Assembly: GCA_003665935.1 (NCBI GenBank)
Contig: QPLR01000002.1
Location: forward strand, 620,001 to 684,000
Reading direction: 5' to 3'
DNA length: 64,000 nt
Source of the DNA: Halobellus sp. Atlit-31R
GTDB lineage: Archaea; Halobacteriota; Halobacteria; Halobacteriales; Haloferacaceae
Positions 36,194 to 44,849 of the stretch are shown here, piece by piece; position 1 is the stretch's first letter; each line of letters begins with the position of its first letter. The position numbers were made by a program, and so were the translations under genes. Below the pieces are notes generated by a model. That model was not told the origin of the DNA, searched no databases, and saw only the letters and a list, made by a program, of their open reading frames with translations.

Positions 36194-37543
36194 GTGATCA
36201 CGCTGCGGTTCGAGGACGGCACCGTCCGCGTCTCGGGCGTCGACGAGTCTGACCCGATCGTCGGGTCGCTGCCGGGCGTCGCGTGGGACGACCGCGGGCT
36301 CGTCGCTCGCGCGCCCGCCTACCGGTACGCGGAGCTCCGCGCGGCCCTCGCCGAGCGCGGGCTGGCCTTCGAAGACCACGTTCTGCCCGACGACCGGCTA
36401 TCGCTGTCGCACGCGTACGACCTCCGGCCGTACCAGACCGCCGCGGTCGAGGCCTGGCGGGCGAACGGCGACCGAGGCGTCGTCGAACTCCCGACCGGCG
36501 CGGGGAAGACCGTGCTCGCGATCGACGCCATCGCCGCGCTCGGCGTTCCGACTCTCGTGGTCGTGCCGACGATCGACCTCCTCGACCAGTGGCGACGCGA
36601 GCTCCGGACGGAGTTCGACGTGCCGGTCGGACAGTTCGGCGGGGGCCAACAGGAGCGGGAGGGGATCACGGTCTCGACGTACGACTCCGCGTATCTCCGC
36701 GCCGACGGTATCGGCGACGGCTTCGGCCTCGTAGTCTTCGACGAGGTACACCACCTCGGCGGGGAGGGCTACCGCGACGCCGCCCGACTGCTCGCCGCGC
36801 CCGCGCGACTCGGCCTGACGGCGACGTTCGAGCGCCCGGACGGCGCACACGAGGCGGTCTCGGAGCTGGTCGGGCCGAAGGTGTACGAGGCGTCCGTCGA
36901 CGACCTCGCGGGCGAACATCTCGCCGACTACGACGTCCGACGGATCGAAGTCGCACTCGGCCCGGACGAACGCGACGCCTACGAGGCGGCCCAGGGAACG
37001 TTCGTCGACTACCTGAAGCGCTCGAACCTCTCGCTGCGGAGCGGTGCCGACTACCGAAAGCTCGTGATGCGCTCCGGCAACGACCCCGACGCCCGGGAGG
37101 CGCTCCTCGCGAAGCAGCGCGCGCGTCGGATTATGATGAACGCCGACGCCAAGGTCGACACGCTCGGGCGGCTCCTGGATCGCCACCGCGACGACCGCGT
37201 CATCGTCTTCACTGCGCACACGGACCTCGTCTACCGGCTCTCCGAGCGGTATCTCCTCCCGGCGATCACGAGCGAGACCGGGACCAGCGAGCGCCGCGAG
37301 ATCTTAGAGCGGTTCCGCGACGGGACCTACTCGCGCGTCGTGACCGCGAACGTGCTCGACGAGGGCGTCGACGTCCCCGACGCCAACGTCGCCGTCGTCC
37401 TCGCCGGCTCCGGCTCCGAGCGGGAGTTCACCCAGCGGCTCGGACGGGTCCTGCGCCCGAAAGACGACGGTGGGCGTGCACTCCTCTACGAAGTCGTGAG
37501 CGAAGCGACCGCCGAGGAGCGAGTCGCAGACCGACGGCGGTGA
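36194..37543 (+). CDS. xpb: XPB (Rad25) DNA helicase
   Basis: SF2 3'-5' helicase/translocase; archaeal XPB partners the nuclease Bax1. 449 residues. N-terminal damage-recognition domain (about 1-65), Q-motif LRPYQTAAVEAW, Walker A LPTGAGKT, DEVH box VVFDEVHHLGG, motif III LTATFER (S/T-A-T), motif V VTANVLDEGVDVPDANVAV and motif VI EFTQRLGRVLRPK. A thumb-like helical insert separates the two RecA domains. GTG start at 36194 is set by the TATA box 27 bases before it. Confidence 0.9.
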   Translation: MITLRFEDGTVRVSGVDESDPIVGSLPGVAWDDRGLVARAPAYRYAELRAALAERGLAFEDHVLPDDRLSLSHAYDLRPYQTAAVEAWRANGDRGVVELPTGAGKTVLAIDAIAALGVPTLVVVPTIDLLDQWRRELRTEFDVPVGQFGGGQQEREGITVSTYDSAYLRADGIGDGFGLVVFDEVHHLGGEGYRDAARLLAAPARLGLTATFERPDGAHEAVSELVGPKVYEASVDDLAGEHLADYDVRRIEVALGPDERDAYEAAQGTFVDYLKRSNLSLRSGADYRKLVMRSGNDPDAREALLAKQRARRIMMNADAKVDTLGRLLDRHRDDRVIVFTAHTDLVYRLSERYLLPAITSETGTSERREILERFRDGTYSRVVTANVLDEGVDVPDANVAVVLAGSGSEREFTQRLGRVLRPKDDGGRALLYEVVSEATAEERVADRRR

Positions 37544-37625
37544 GCGTCTGCCGCCGATCGAGGGGCTGTCGAGAGGTATGCTGACATAGCACAAGGTACT
37601 TGATAGAGAGTCGCGAGGCCTAGCT

Positions 37626-38066
37626 ATGGCAACGAGTGACATCCGGGAGCTGACGACCGACTCAGAGTGGCGCGACGCCTTTTCGGTGGTGAGACAGCTG
37701 CGGGACCACCTCGACGTCGCGGCGTATCTAGACTACCTCTCGGAGATGCGAGAGGAGGGCTACCGGCTGTTCGCGGTCGTCGCGGACGGCGAGATCGTCT
37801 CCGTCGCGGGCGTCGCGATCCGGACGAACTTCTACAACGGTCGGCACGCGTTCGTGTACGACCTCGTGACGGACGCGGACCACCGCTCGGACGGCTACGG
37901 GACGCGGCTGATGCAGTTTCTGGAATCGTGGGCCCGCGACCGCGGCTGTGAATCCATCACCCTGGAGTCGGGGCTCTGGCGGGAGGACGCACACCGCTTC
38001 TACGAGGAGCGACTCGGAATGGAGCGGTTCTGCTACACGTTCAAGAAGGAGCTCGAACCGAACTGA
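37626..38066 (+). CDS. GNAT-family N-acetyltransferase
   Basis: 146 residues, the size of a single GNAT domain. Acetyl-CoA-binding motif A VTDADHRSDGYGTRLMQFLESWARDRGC (R-x-x-G-x-G variant DGYGTRL), followed by the C-terminal EDAHRFYEERLGMERFCYTFKKEL in which FYEERLGM is motif B. Substrate unknown; could be a protein N-terminus or small molecule. Sits between XPB and Bax1 on the same strand, so might be co-transcribed with XPB (83-base gap). Confidence 0.82.
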   Translation: MATSDIRELTTDSEWRDAFSVVRQLRDHLDVAAYLDYLSEMREEGYRLFAVVADGEIVSVAGVAIRTNFYNGRHAFVYDLVTDADHRSDGYGTRLMQFLESWARDRGCESITLESGLWREDAHRFYEERLGMERFCYTFKKELEPN

Positions 38067-38141
38067 ACGGCGGCAGTTGCGAACCGCGACCGGGGGTGCG
38101 AGCAACGGAGAGAGCGTCTGCCGTCGGTCGGCCGCCGAGCC

Positions 38142-38540
38142 CTACGCGAGGGTGACGTTGAGGTCGCCGTTGCTCGTGAACGCGTCGTATGCGACGTCGA
38201 ACGTCAGCGACCACGACGCCGTCCCCTCGGCCGCGACGGTGACGGCGGACTCCCGCTCGAACTCGTCGCCGCCGACGCGAACGGTGACGGCGACCGTGGT
38301 CGTCCGCTGGACGGTACTCCGGTTCTCGACCGTGCCGAACACGCGGAGCGCGCCGTCAGTCGCCTCGAAGTCGAACGTACCGATCGCGAGGTCAGGCCGC
38401 GTGGGCGTCCGTCGAGGGCGATCGGCGGCGGCCTCCGGCGCGTGGCGCGGACCCGACGCTCGCGGCGGCGCACCGAGACAGCCGCCGAGAAGCCCCGCCA
38501 GCGTCCCAGTGACTACCCGAACCGCGTCCCGTCGCTCCAT
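38142..38540 (-). CDS. Small lipoprotein with a FxLYD-like domain
   Basis: 132 residues. N-terminal signal MERRDAVRVVTGTLAGLLGGC with twin Arg at 3-4 and a lipobox ending at Cys21; then a Pro/Arg-rich linker and a beta-sandwich (IGTFDFEATDGALRVFGTVENRSTVQRTTTVAVTVRV) like the FxLYD/late-embryogenesis-abundant type repeats of haloarchaeal lipoproteins. Located opposite the XPB-Bax1 pair. Function unknown. Confidence 0.75.
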   Translation of the reverse strand: MERRDAVRVVTGTLAGLLGGCLGAPPRASGPRHAPEAAADRPRRTPTRPDLAIGTFDFEATDGALRVFGTVENRSTVQRTTTVAVTVRVGGDEFERESAVTVAAEGTASWSLTFDVAYDAFTSNGDLNVTLA

Positions 38541-38660
38541 CGTCTGCCCGAGGTTCGGCCGAGCCTATGAGTCTTCTCCTCCCGGTCGGTGCACGCCACG
38601 CACCGGAGCCCGCGACCCCGCGGCGGCACGCTCTTGACTGACCGTCTCGAACTTCCCGGC

Positions 38661-40220
38661 GTGCTCCGCAAAGACCTCCTCCGGGTCTCGCGCGCCGGCG
38701 GGGGCTACCGACCCCAGTTCGCCGGGCGGGCCGACCGCCCGCTTGCCGCCCGTGCCGTCGGCGTCTTCCAGGGCCACGTCGGAGAGCCGCGGCACGTCCT
38801 CGACGCAGCGCTTGACGACCTCGAACGGGAGGCCGACGACTTCAAGCTCGTCCGGGGGCTCGCCGCGCTGCTCGAACGCGACGCAGCGTTCGAGACGCGC
38901 GCGCCGCTCCCGCCCGACCGGGTCCGACGAGTCGTCTTCGAGTCCGCCGAGGCGGCCGGCGCGGTCGTGACCGACTCCGGTCGCCGGCAGGCGCTCGCGA
39001 CGGCCGCGGACCGGCTCGGGACCGACGCCGACGCCGTCGAGCGCTCGCTGTACGCCGACCGCGACGTCAACGAGGTGCTCGCGGCGTTCGAGCCCCGCTG
39101 GGGTCCCGACGAACTCCTCACCCAGTACAATCTCTCTTTGGCCCAGACCGCACTGTTCGACGCGACGGACGTCCGGATTCGGAGCGCCGATCCGAAACGG
39201 CTCGTCTCGGCGGTCAAGCGGCTCGGCCTCCTGTACGAGATCCGCCGCGAGAGCGTGGACGAGGTCGCCGGTCCCGGTCTCGAGGCCCGCGAACTCGTCG
39301 TCACGGGGCCGGACGCGCTCTTCCGTCGCACCCGCCGGTACGGCACGGCGTTCGCGCGCCTGCTGCGGAGCGTCGCCGCATCGGCGGAGTGGTCCCTGTC
39401 GGCGACGATCGACGACCGCGGGACCGAGCGGGAACTCCGCCTCGGTCCCGACGAGGTGTCGGTGCCTGACGTCGAGCCCGTCACGGAGCCGACCTACGAC
39501 AGCGGCGTCGAGGCGGACTTCGCCGCCCGCTTCGCCGGGCTCGACCTCGACTGGGAGCTCTCTCGGGAGCCCGAACCGCTGGCGGCGGGCGCGCGGGCGA
39601 TGATCCCCGACTTCGCCTTCGAGTACCGTCCGGCGGGCGGTGCCGACGACCGCGGCGGGCCGTCCCTGCGCGTCTTCTTCGAGGTGATGGGCTTTTGGAC
39701 GCCCGAGTACGTCGAGAAGAAACTCGACCAGTTCGGCAGCGTCGCCGACGACGTCGAACTCCTCGTCGCCGTCGACGAGTCGCTGGGCGTCGGCGAGGAG
39801 ATCGCGGCGCTCGACCACCGCGTGGTGACGTTCTCGGGCCGCGTCCGGGTCAAAGACGTCGTCGACGCGCTCGGGGCGTACGAGTCCGACCTCCTCGCGG
39901 CGGCCGCGGCGACGCTGCCCGACGAACTCGCACCCGACGCCGACGTGACCACGCTGGAAGCGGTGGCCGCGGCCCGCGGCGTCGGCGTCGACGCCCTCGA
40001 TGCAGTCTCGTTTCCGGCCCACGAGCGCGTCGGGCGGACGCTGCTCCGTCCGCACGTACTGGAGTCGCTCGACGCGGAGCTCGGCGCCGGGCTGTCGCTC
40101 TCGGAGGTCGAGGACGTCTTCGAGGCGCACGGCGTCGACGAGACGTCTGCCGTCCTCTCGCGGCTCGGTTACCGGGTCGCCTGGGAGGGCCTCGGCGGCG
40201 GGACGCTCGAAGAGGTGTAG
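38661..40220 (+). CDS. bax1: Bax1 nuclease (DUF790), partner of XPB
   Basis: 519 residues. Archaeal Bax1 is a Mg2+-dependent structure-specific endonuclease that binds XPB and cuts near the junction of bubble or 3'-overhang DNA. The family start (LRKDLLRVSRAGGGYRPQFAG) is present, and the nuclease part in the middle has MIPDFAFEYRPAG ... LRVFFEVMGFWTPEYVEKKL, with Asp, Glu and Lys spaced as in a PD-(D/E)xK fold. GTG at 38661 is chosen because it exactly precedes the conserved N-terminus; GTG 38589 and TTG 38634 are in frame upstream. Separated from XPB by two genes. Confidence 0.85.
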   Translation: MLRKDLLRVSRAGGGYRPQFAGRADRPLAARAVGVFQGHVGEPRHVLDAALDDLEREADDFKLVRGLAALLERDAAFETRAPLPPDRVRRVVFESAEAAGAVVTDSGRRQALATAADRLGTDADAVERSLYADRDVNEVLAAFEPRWGPDELLTQYNLSLAQTALFDATDVRIRSADPKRLVSAVKRLGLLYEIRRESVDEVAGPGLEARELVVTGPDALFRRTRRYGTAFARLLRSVAASAEWSLSATIDDRGTERELRLGPDEVSVPDVEPVTEPTYDSGVEADFAARFAGLDLDWELSREPEPLAAGARAMIPDFAFEYRPAGGADDRGGPSLRVFFEVMGFWTPEYVEKKLDQFGSVADDVELLVAVDESLGVGEEIAALDHRVVTFSGRVRVKDVVDALGAYESDLLAAAAATLPDELAPDADVTTLEAVAAARGVGVDALDAVSFPAHERVGRTLLRPHVLESLDAELGAGLSLSEVEDVFEAHGVDETSAVLSRLGYRVAWEGLGGGTLEEV

Positions 40221-40223
40221 CGC

Positions 40224-40790
40224 CTACCCGAGATCCTCGCGTCGCCCCTTCGGCACCGTCGAGCGGAGTTCGCCGTGGAGATACAGGCCGACTCCGATCG
40301 GCTCGACGTCCCCCGCGAGTTCGTGGGCGGCGACGACGTAGCCCCAGTCGCCGTCCCACCGCGGCAACTCCTGGTCTTCGCCGCGGGCGAAGGCGGCCGC
40401 CTCGTCGGCGTCGAGGACGACGACGTTCTTCGTGGCGTCGCCGCAGAAGCGCTGAACCGCGTTCGTCGACGGTTTCCAGTGTTCCTGACGGGCCCGCAGG
40501 ATTCGCAGGCCGAGCCCCTCGACCGCGATCGGCGAGACCACGTCGGCCGCGAACGCCCAGATCTTCCCGCTGCCTTTCTCCCAGAAGGTGTGGCCGTCCC
40601 ACGTCGCCGGCGGCACGCCGTAGCGCTGCTCCCACCACGCGATGACCTCCTCGCGGGTCGGTCGCCCCGGAACGACTCGCTCGGCCGCCGTCGCGGGCAG
40701 TCGATCGAACTGCTGACCGTCGTTCTCGGGGGCGTCGGCGGAGGCGTCGCCGCTCGCGTTCCCGTCGTCGGCGGAGTCCGGGTCGCTCAC
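40224..40790 (-). CDS. RsmF C-terminal-like (PUA-like) protein, partner of the RNA methyltransferase
   Basis: 188 residues. An acidic N-terminus is followed by a small domain with WDGHTFWEKGSGKIWAF and a C-terminal stretch ending in PIGVGLYLHGELRSTVPKGRRE, which resembles the RNA-binding C-terminal domain of RsmF-type m5C methyltransferases. Its GTG start overlaps the stop of the methyltransferase gene by four bases (GTGA), so the pair is translated together and probably forms the split equivalent of a two-domain enzyme. I infer RNA binding from position and similarity, not from a search. Confidence 0.65.
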   Translation of the reverse strand: MSDPDSADDGNASGDASADAPENDGQQFDRLPATAAERVVPGRPTREEVIAWWEQRYGVPPATWDGHTFWEKGSGKIWAFAADVVSPIAVEGLGLRILRARQEHWKPSTNAVQRFCGDATKNVVVLDADEAAAFARGEDQELPRWDGDWGYVVAAHELAGDVEPIGVGLYLHGELRSTVPKGRREDLG

Positions 40791-41725
40791 GCCGTCACCT
40801 CCAGTTTGGCGCAGAAGAACCCGCCCGTGTCGTTGCGATGCGGATAGACTCGATGAGCCAGTTCGACCGACGGGTCGTAGCTCGTGCCGTCCCACTCGGT
40901 CACGCCCGGATCGGTCTCGAAGCCGTCCGGCGTCTCCCACTCGCGGATCTCGCAGTCGCCCTCCGCAAGCGCGTGATCCAGCACCGCCTCGTTCTCCTCG
41001 GGCGCGAACGTGCAGGTGGAGTAGACGACGGTGCCGCCGGGCTTCGTCGCCTGGATCGCGCGACGGAGGATCCCCTTCTGGATGCCCGCGACGCTCTCGA
41101 CGTGGGTCATCGACCACCGATCCAACGCGTCGGGGTTCTTCCGGATCGTCCCCTCACAGGAACACGGCGCGTCGACGAGCGCGCGGTCGAACGCCTCGAT
41201 GCGCTTTTGGTCTTCGGTCCGGTCACCGAACGGCTTCAGCGAGAAGTTCCGGGCGTCCTGATTCGTCACGACGAGGTTCGTGATCCCGAGCCGCTCGGCG
41301 TTGTGCCGAAGCGCCGAGAGCCGCCCGAGGTTGTTGTCGTTGCCGACGAGGACCCCCTCGTCGGCCATCAGATCCGCGAGCTGCGTCGTCTTGCTTCCCG
41401 GCGCGGCGGCGGCGTCCCAGACTACTTCGCCGGGCTGTGGATCGAGCGCCAGCGCCGGCAGCGCCGAGACCTCTTCCTGCCCGTGGAGCCAGCCGTGGAA
41501 GTACGGCCAGGAGGTCCCGGGGCCGCGCTCGTCGAGGCGGAGCACGCCGGGGTGCCAGTCGGTGGCTTCGTAGGCGACGCCCTCGGCGTCGAGCGCCTCG
41601 CGGGCGCGCTCGATCGACGTCTTCAGCGTGTTGACGCGGACGACCGAGGGCAACGGCCGTTCACACGCCGCGCGGAACGCGTCGAAGTCGTCGACGAGCG
41701 ACGCGTACCGCTCGAGTGGTTGCAT
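40787..41725 (-). CDS. RsmB/NOP-family 5-methylcytosine RNA methyltransferase
   Basis: 312 residues. SAM-binding motif I VWDAAAAPGSKTTQLADLM; motif IV VDAPCSCEGTIRKNPD containing one catalytic Cys; motif VI VYSTCTFAPEENEAVL containing the other Cys; the N1 motif VRVNTLKTS is at the start. Substrate is rRNA or tRNA cytosine. The RNA-binding domain usually fused to the C-terminus is absent here and is supplied by the next gene. Start ATG 41725; an upstream frame through the 22-base direct repeat region is not believable. Confidence 0.87.
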   Translation of the reverse strand: MQPLERYASLVDDFDAFRAACERPLPSVVRVNTLKTSIERAREALDAEGVAYEATDWHPGVLRLDERGPGTSWPYFHGWLHGQEEVSALPALALDPQPGEVVWDAAAAPGSKTTQLADLMADEGVLVGNDNNLGRLSALRHNAERLGITNLVVTNQDARNFSLKPFGDRTEDQKRIEAFDRALVDAPCSCEGTIRKNPDALDRWSMTHVESVAGIQKGILRRAIQATKPGGTVVYSTCTFAPEENEAVLDHALAEGDCEIREWETPDGFETDPGVTEWDGTSYDPSVELAHRVYPHRNDTGGFFCAKLEVTA

Positions 41726-41760
41726 ACCTGCGTTGACTGCCCGCGGTCGTTTGTGGGTAT

Positions 41761-41814
41761 CGGTTCCGGCTGTCGCGTGCGCCGGTGGATGCCGGTTCCG
41801 GCTGTCGCGTGCGC
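41761..41814. repeat. 22-bp perfect direct repeat
   Basis: Two identical 22-base copies starting CGGTTCCGGCTGT and ending GCGTGCGC, at 41761-41782 and 41793-41814, ten bases apart, in the divergent promoter region between the methyltransferase and PAC2 genes. Confidence 0.9.
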
Positions 41815-41879
41815 TGCTTCTCACGATCTTCACTGCGGCTCCCAGCGGTTTTACCACAGAGCCGGTCGTCTGATCGAGT

Positions 41880-42620
41880 ATGGCTCGGATCGACGTGCTC
41901 ACGGAGGACGTGTCGCTGTCGGAACCGTCGCTGGTCGAAGGCTTCCCCGGAGTGGGGCTCGTCGGGAAGATCGCGGCCGACCACATCGTCGAGGAGTTCG
42001 AGATGACGCACTACGCCAACGTCTACTGCGACGCCCTCCCGAAGGTGGCCGTCTACCGCGAGAACGACGCCGAACTCCAGCCGCCGGTCCGGATCTACGT
42101 CGACGCGGACCGCGACCTGTTGGTCCTCCAGAGCGACGTCCCGGTCCGCCCCGACGCCGCGGGCGAACTGGCCGATTGCCTCGCCGGTTGGTTCGAGGAC
42201 CTGACGGTGACGCCGCTGTATCTCTCGGGGATCCCCCGCGAGAAGGAGGGGACTGTCCCGTCGCTGTACGGCGTCGGCGCGGCCGAGGGCGTCGACCTCG
42301 TCTCGGAAGTCGGGATCGAGCCGCCGCACGAGACCGGCCTCGTCTCGGGACCGACCGGCGTCCTCCTGAGTGCCGCCGTCGAGTCCGGACGGACGGCCGT
42401 CGGGCTCGTCGTGGAGTCGGATCCGCGCTTCCCCGACCCCGAGGCGGCCCGCGTGTTGATCAAAGACGGGATCGAGCCGCTGACCGGCCTCGACGTCCCC
42501 GTCGACGATCTCGTCGACCGCGCCGAACAGATCCGGCAGGCCAAGGACCGGCTCGCGAAGCGGATGCAGGAGGCCGGCGAGGAGAGCACTCAGGCGCGGC
42601 CGATCGGGATGTATCAGTAA
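41880..42620 (+). CDS. Proteasome assembly chaperone PAC2 family protein
   Basis: 246 residues. PAC2/PbaB-like fold: the family start LVEGFPGVGLVGKIAADHIVEEF, central GVGAAEGVDLVSEVGIEP, and GPTGVLLSAAVESGRTAVGLVVE. Archaeal members bind proteasome alpha rings or act as ATP-independent chaperones. The C-terminal helix (IRQAKDRLAKRMQEA) and tail ending IGMYQ resemble the HbYX-type proteasome-binding end, where hydrophobic-Tyr-x is expected at the tip (here M-Y-Q). ATG 41880. Confidence 0.85.
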   Translation: MARIDVLTEDVSLSEPSLVEGFPGVGLVGKIAADHIVEEFEMTHYANVYCDALPKVAVYRENDAELQPPVRIYVDADRDLLVLQSDVPVRPDAAGELADCLAGWFEDLTVTPLYLSGIPREKEGTVPSLYGVGAAEGVDLVSEVGIEPPHETGLVSGPTGVLLSAAVESGRTAVGLVVESDPRFPDPEAARVLIKDGIEPLTGLDVPVDDLVDRAEQIRQAKDRLAKRMQEAGEESTQARPIGMYQ

Positions 42621-42683
42621 GGCGACGACCGGCGACGGCGAGGAGGCGACCGTTTCGGCCCCGTCCCCGTCCCCGATTCGCTC

Positions 42684-42995
42684 TCAGACGTCCTCGTCGG
42701 CGTACTCGGCGAGCTGGTCCAGACCGAGCGTCTCCCACTCTGCGGGGTCTGCGACCTCGACGAGCGGTTCGCCGCGCTCGAGGGCCTCGGCGACACCGAC
42801 GTCGTACTGTTCTTCGAACCCCTCGGTGATCGCGTCCGAGAGTGCGCGCAGCACGACGGCGATGGCGGCGTCGTCGACCGGGCTGGTCGAGATGTCGTCG
42901 ACGAACTCGACTCTGGCCACGGATCTGCCGTCGACTGCGATCTCCTGGACGGAACCGTTCTCGAAGATTTCGGGTTCTGGCAAGTCTGAAGACAC
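42684..42995 (-). CDS. Haloarchaeal protein of unknown function
   Basis: 103 residues from a GTG start at 42995. A TATA-like ATTATAGC lies at 43021-43028, about 29 bases upstream of the GTG; a longer reading from ATG 43022 would begin inside that element and is less likely. Soluble, no Cys; possibly a small beta-sheet (SVQEIAVDGRSVARVEFVDDISTS) plus helix fold. The family is unknown to me. Divergent from grpE. Confidence 0.7.
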   Translation of the reverse strand: MSSDLPEPEIFENGSVQEIAVDGRSVARVEFVDDISTSPVDDAAIAVVLRALSDAITEGFEEQYDVGVAEALERGEPLVEVADPAEWETLGLDQLAEYADEDV

Positions 42996-43085
42996 GACTG
43001 GCGGTCTTCGTTGGGCCAACATTATAGCATCGATATGTCGTTTCGGCGTAACTTCCCAGCGGCGGTCGTCCCCCTTTTCTACACG

Positions 43086-43091
43086 TTTAAG
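43086..43091 (+). promoter_or_regulatory. TATA box of grpE
   Basis: TTTAAG centred 27 bases before ATG 43116; no CIRCE-like repeat was seen next to it. Confidence 0.55.
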
Positions 43092-43115
43092 GCTCGCCGA
43101 CTACTCCGTCCGGGT

Positions 43116-43811
43116 ATGAGCGAAGAGGCCCCCGACGGTCGCGCGGCCGCGTCCGACACCGAGGTGGCGGACGCAGAGGCCGAGAACGGAGTCGCCGACG
43201 CGGACGCAGCCGCGGACGGCGTCGCCGACAGCGAGGCAACCGACGCCACGCCCGGCGCGGAGATTCCGGATCTGGCAGACCGCGTCGCCGACTACGACGA
43301 GGCGCTCGCAGACGAGGTGGCGGAGTTGGAGTCGCGACTCGCCGCGGCCGAGTCAGACCTCGAAGCGCGGTCCGAGCGCGTCGAGGAGTTGGAGAGCGCG
43401 CTGAAGCGCTCGAAGGCGGACTTCAAGAACTACAAGAAGCGCGCGAAAAAGCGCGAGTCGGAGATCCGCGAGCGGGCGACGGAGGACTTCGTCGGGCGCG
43501 TCGTCAGCGTCCGCGACAACCTCGTCCGCGCGCTCGATCAGGACGAGGACGCCGACATCCGGCCGGGCGTCGAGTCGACGCTCGAGGAGTTCGACCGCAT
43601 CCTCGACGAGGAGAACGTGACGCCGATCGACCCCGAGCCGGGCGAGACGGTCGATCCCACGCGCCACGAGGTCCTGATGCGCGTCGACGACGAACGGCCC
43701 GAAGGGACGGTCGTCGACGTCTACCAGCCCGGCTACGAGATGGCCGGCTCGGTGCTTCGGGAGGCGCAGGTCACCGTCAGCACCGGCGCGGGCGAGAGCG
43801 ACGACTCGTAA
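43116..43811 (+). CDS. grpE: Nucleotide exchange factor GrpE
   Basis: Releases ADP from DnaK. 231 residues. Acidic Ala/Asp N-terminal 60 residues, then a long coiled-coil (about 65-115; LADEVAELESRLAAAESDLEARSERVEELE), the four-helix bundle and the C-terminal beta-wing with the family signature VDPTRHEVLMRVDDERPEGTVVDVYQPGYEM. ATG 43116 follows the TATA box. In many haloarchaea grpE lies beside dnaK; here the neighbour is a DUF4349 gene, so dnaK must be elsewhere. Confidence 0.92.
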   Translation: MSEEAPDGRAAASDTEVADAEAENGVADADAAADGVADSEATDATPGAEIPDLADRVADYDEALADEVAELESRLAAAESDLEARSERVEELESALKRSKADFKNYKKRAKKRESEIRERATEDFVGRVVSVRDNLVRALDQDEDADIRPGVESTLEEFDRILDEENVTPIDPEPGETVDPTRHEVLMRVDDERPEGTVVDVYQPGYEMAGSVLREAQVTVSTGAGESDDS

Positions 43812-43838
43812 TCGCCTGCCGCGAGCGGCCCCACCCGG

Positions 43839-44759
43839 CTACGACGTCGTCGCGAGATAGCGCCGTCCGTACCGCCAGAGGAGGCCGGCGACGACGAGCA
43901 CCGGCACGGCGAAAGCGAGCAGATACGGCAGCGCGAACGCGACGCCGACGACCAGCGCGCGGCCGACGAGGACGACCCCGTCGACCGACTGCAGGAACGC
44001 CGACAGCACGGGCGTGTCGTACCAGTGATCGGGTGCGGCGCGCCCCGGCGTCGGGCGCGGTTCTTCGAGCCGAACGGTGAGCGTCGAGTACGCGACGCGC
44101 CGCTGGAGCGACTGCTGGCGCGCTTCTAACCGCTCGATCTCGCCCTGCACGTCCGAGAGTTCGCGCTGGACCGCCAGGACGTCTTCGGTGTCGTTTGCCT
44201 GCTGGTAGAGTTCCCGCAGCCGGTCGCGCTCGGCGCGGAGGTTCTCCAGTCTGGCTTCGAGGTCGACGAGCTGGTCGGTCACGTCGCGGGAGTTCACCTC
44301 GACGGACTCCACCGTCCCGAGTCCGCGGGCGTCCGCGACGAGCGCGTCGAAGTCCTCGCTCGGCACGCGGAGCACCATCTCCCCGCGGATCCACGTCTCG
44401 TTGTCGACCTGTCGTCTGTCCTGTCGGGTGTCGCTGACGTAGCCGCCGTAGCCCTCGACGGTCGCAGTGAGGTTCGACTGCGCGGTCTCGAACTCTTCGA
44501 CCTCGACGACGACCGTGCCGGTTCGGATGATCGCCCGCTCGTCCGGAGTAGCGACGTCGTCCGCGGAGCCACCGCCGCCGGACGTCTCTTCGGCCGGCGC
44601 GGGCGTGCCCGTCGCCTGGCCGCCGGCGTCGGCGGCGACCTCGGTTGCCTGCTCGTACGCCTCACCGCCGTCGCCGCCCCCGCCGGTCGACGCGCCGCAG
44701 CCGGCGAGGGCGACGAGCGCGACCAGCGCGACTACTGTGAGTGTGCGTCTCGCTCCCAT
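43839..44759 (-). CDS. DUF4349 lipoprotein
   Basis: 306 residues. Signal peptide with lipobox ending at Cys21 (ALAGC), a Gly/Ser/Thr linker, the DUF4349 domain (RTGTVVVEVEEFETAQSNL ... YGGYVSDTRQDRR ... RGEMVLRVPSEDFDALVA), a coiled coil (EARLENLRAERDRLRELYQQANDTEDVLAVQRELSDVQGEIERLEAR), and one C-terminal membrane helix before a basic tail (RYGRRYL). Anchored at both ends outside the cell. Related bacterial proteins are of unknown function. Confidence 0.82.
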   Translation of the reverse strand: MGARRTLTVVALVALVALAGCGASTGGGGDGGEAYEQATEVAADAGGQATGTPAPAEETSGGGGSADDVATPDERAIIRTGTVVVEVEEFETAQSNLTATVEGYGGYVSDTRQDRRQVDNETWIRGEMVLRVPSEDFDALVADARGLGTVESVEVNSRDVTDQLVDLEARLENLRAERDRLRELYQQANDTEDVLAVQRELSDVQGEIERLEARQQSLQRRVAYSTLTVRLEEPRPTPGRAAPDHWYDTPVLSAFLQSVDGVVLVGRALVVGVAFALPYLLAFAVPVLVVAGLLWRYGRRYLATTS

Positions 44760-44849
44760 CTCGTCGCTAGCTACGACGAACCGACAGAAAGACGCGCCGG
44801 AGAGACAAAGGGGTGTTTGAGCTACGGCGGAGCCGCGGCCGCGAGCCGG

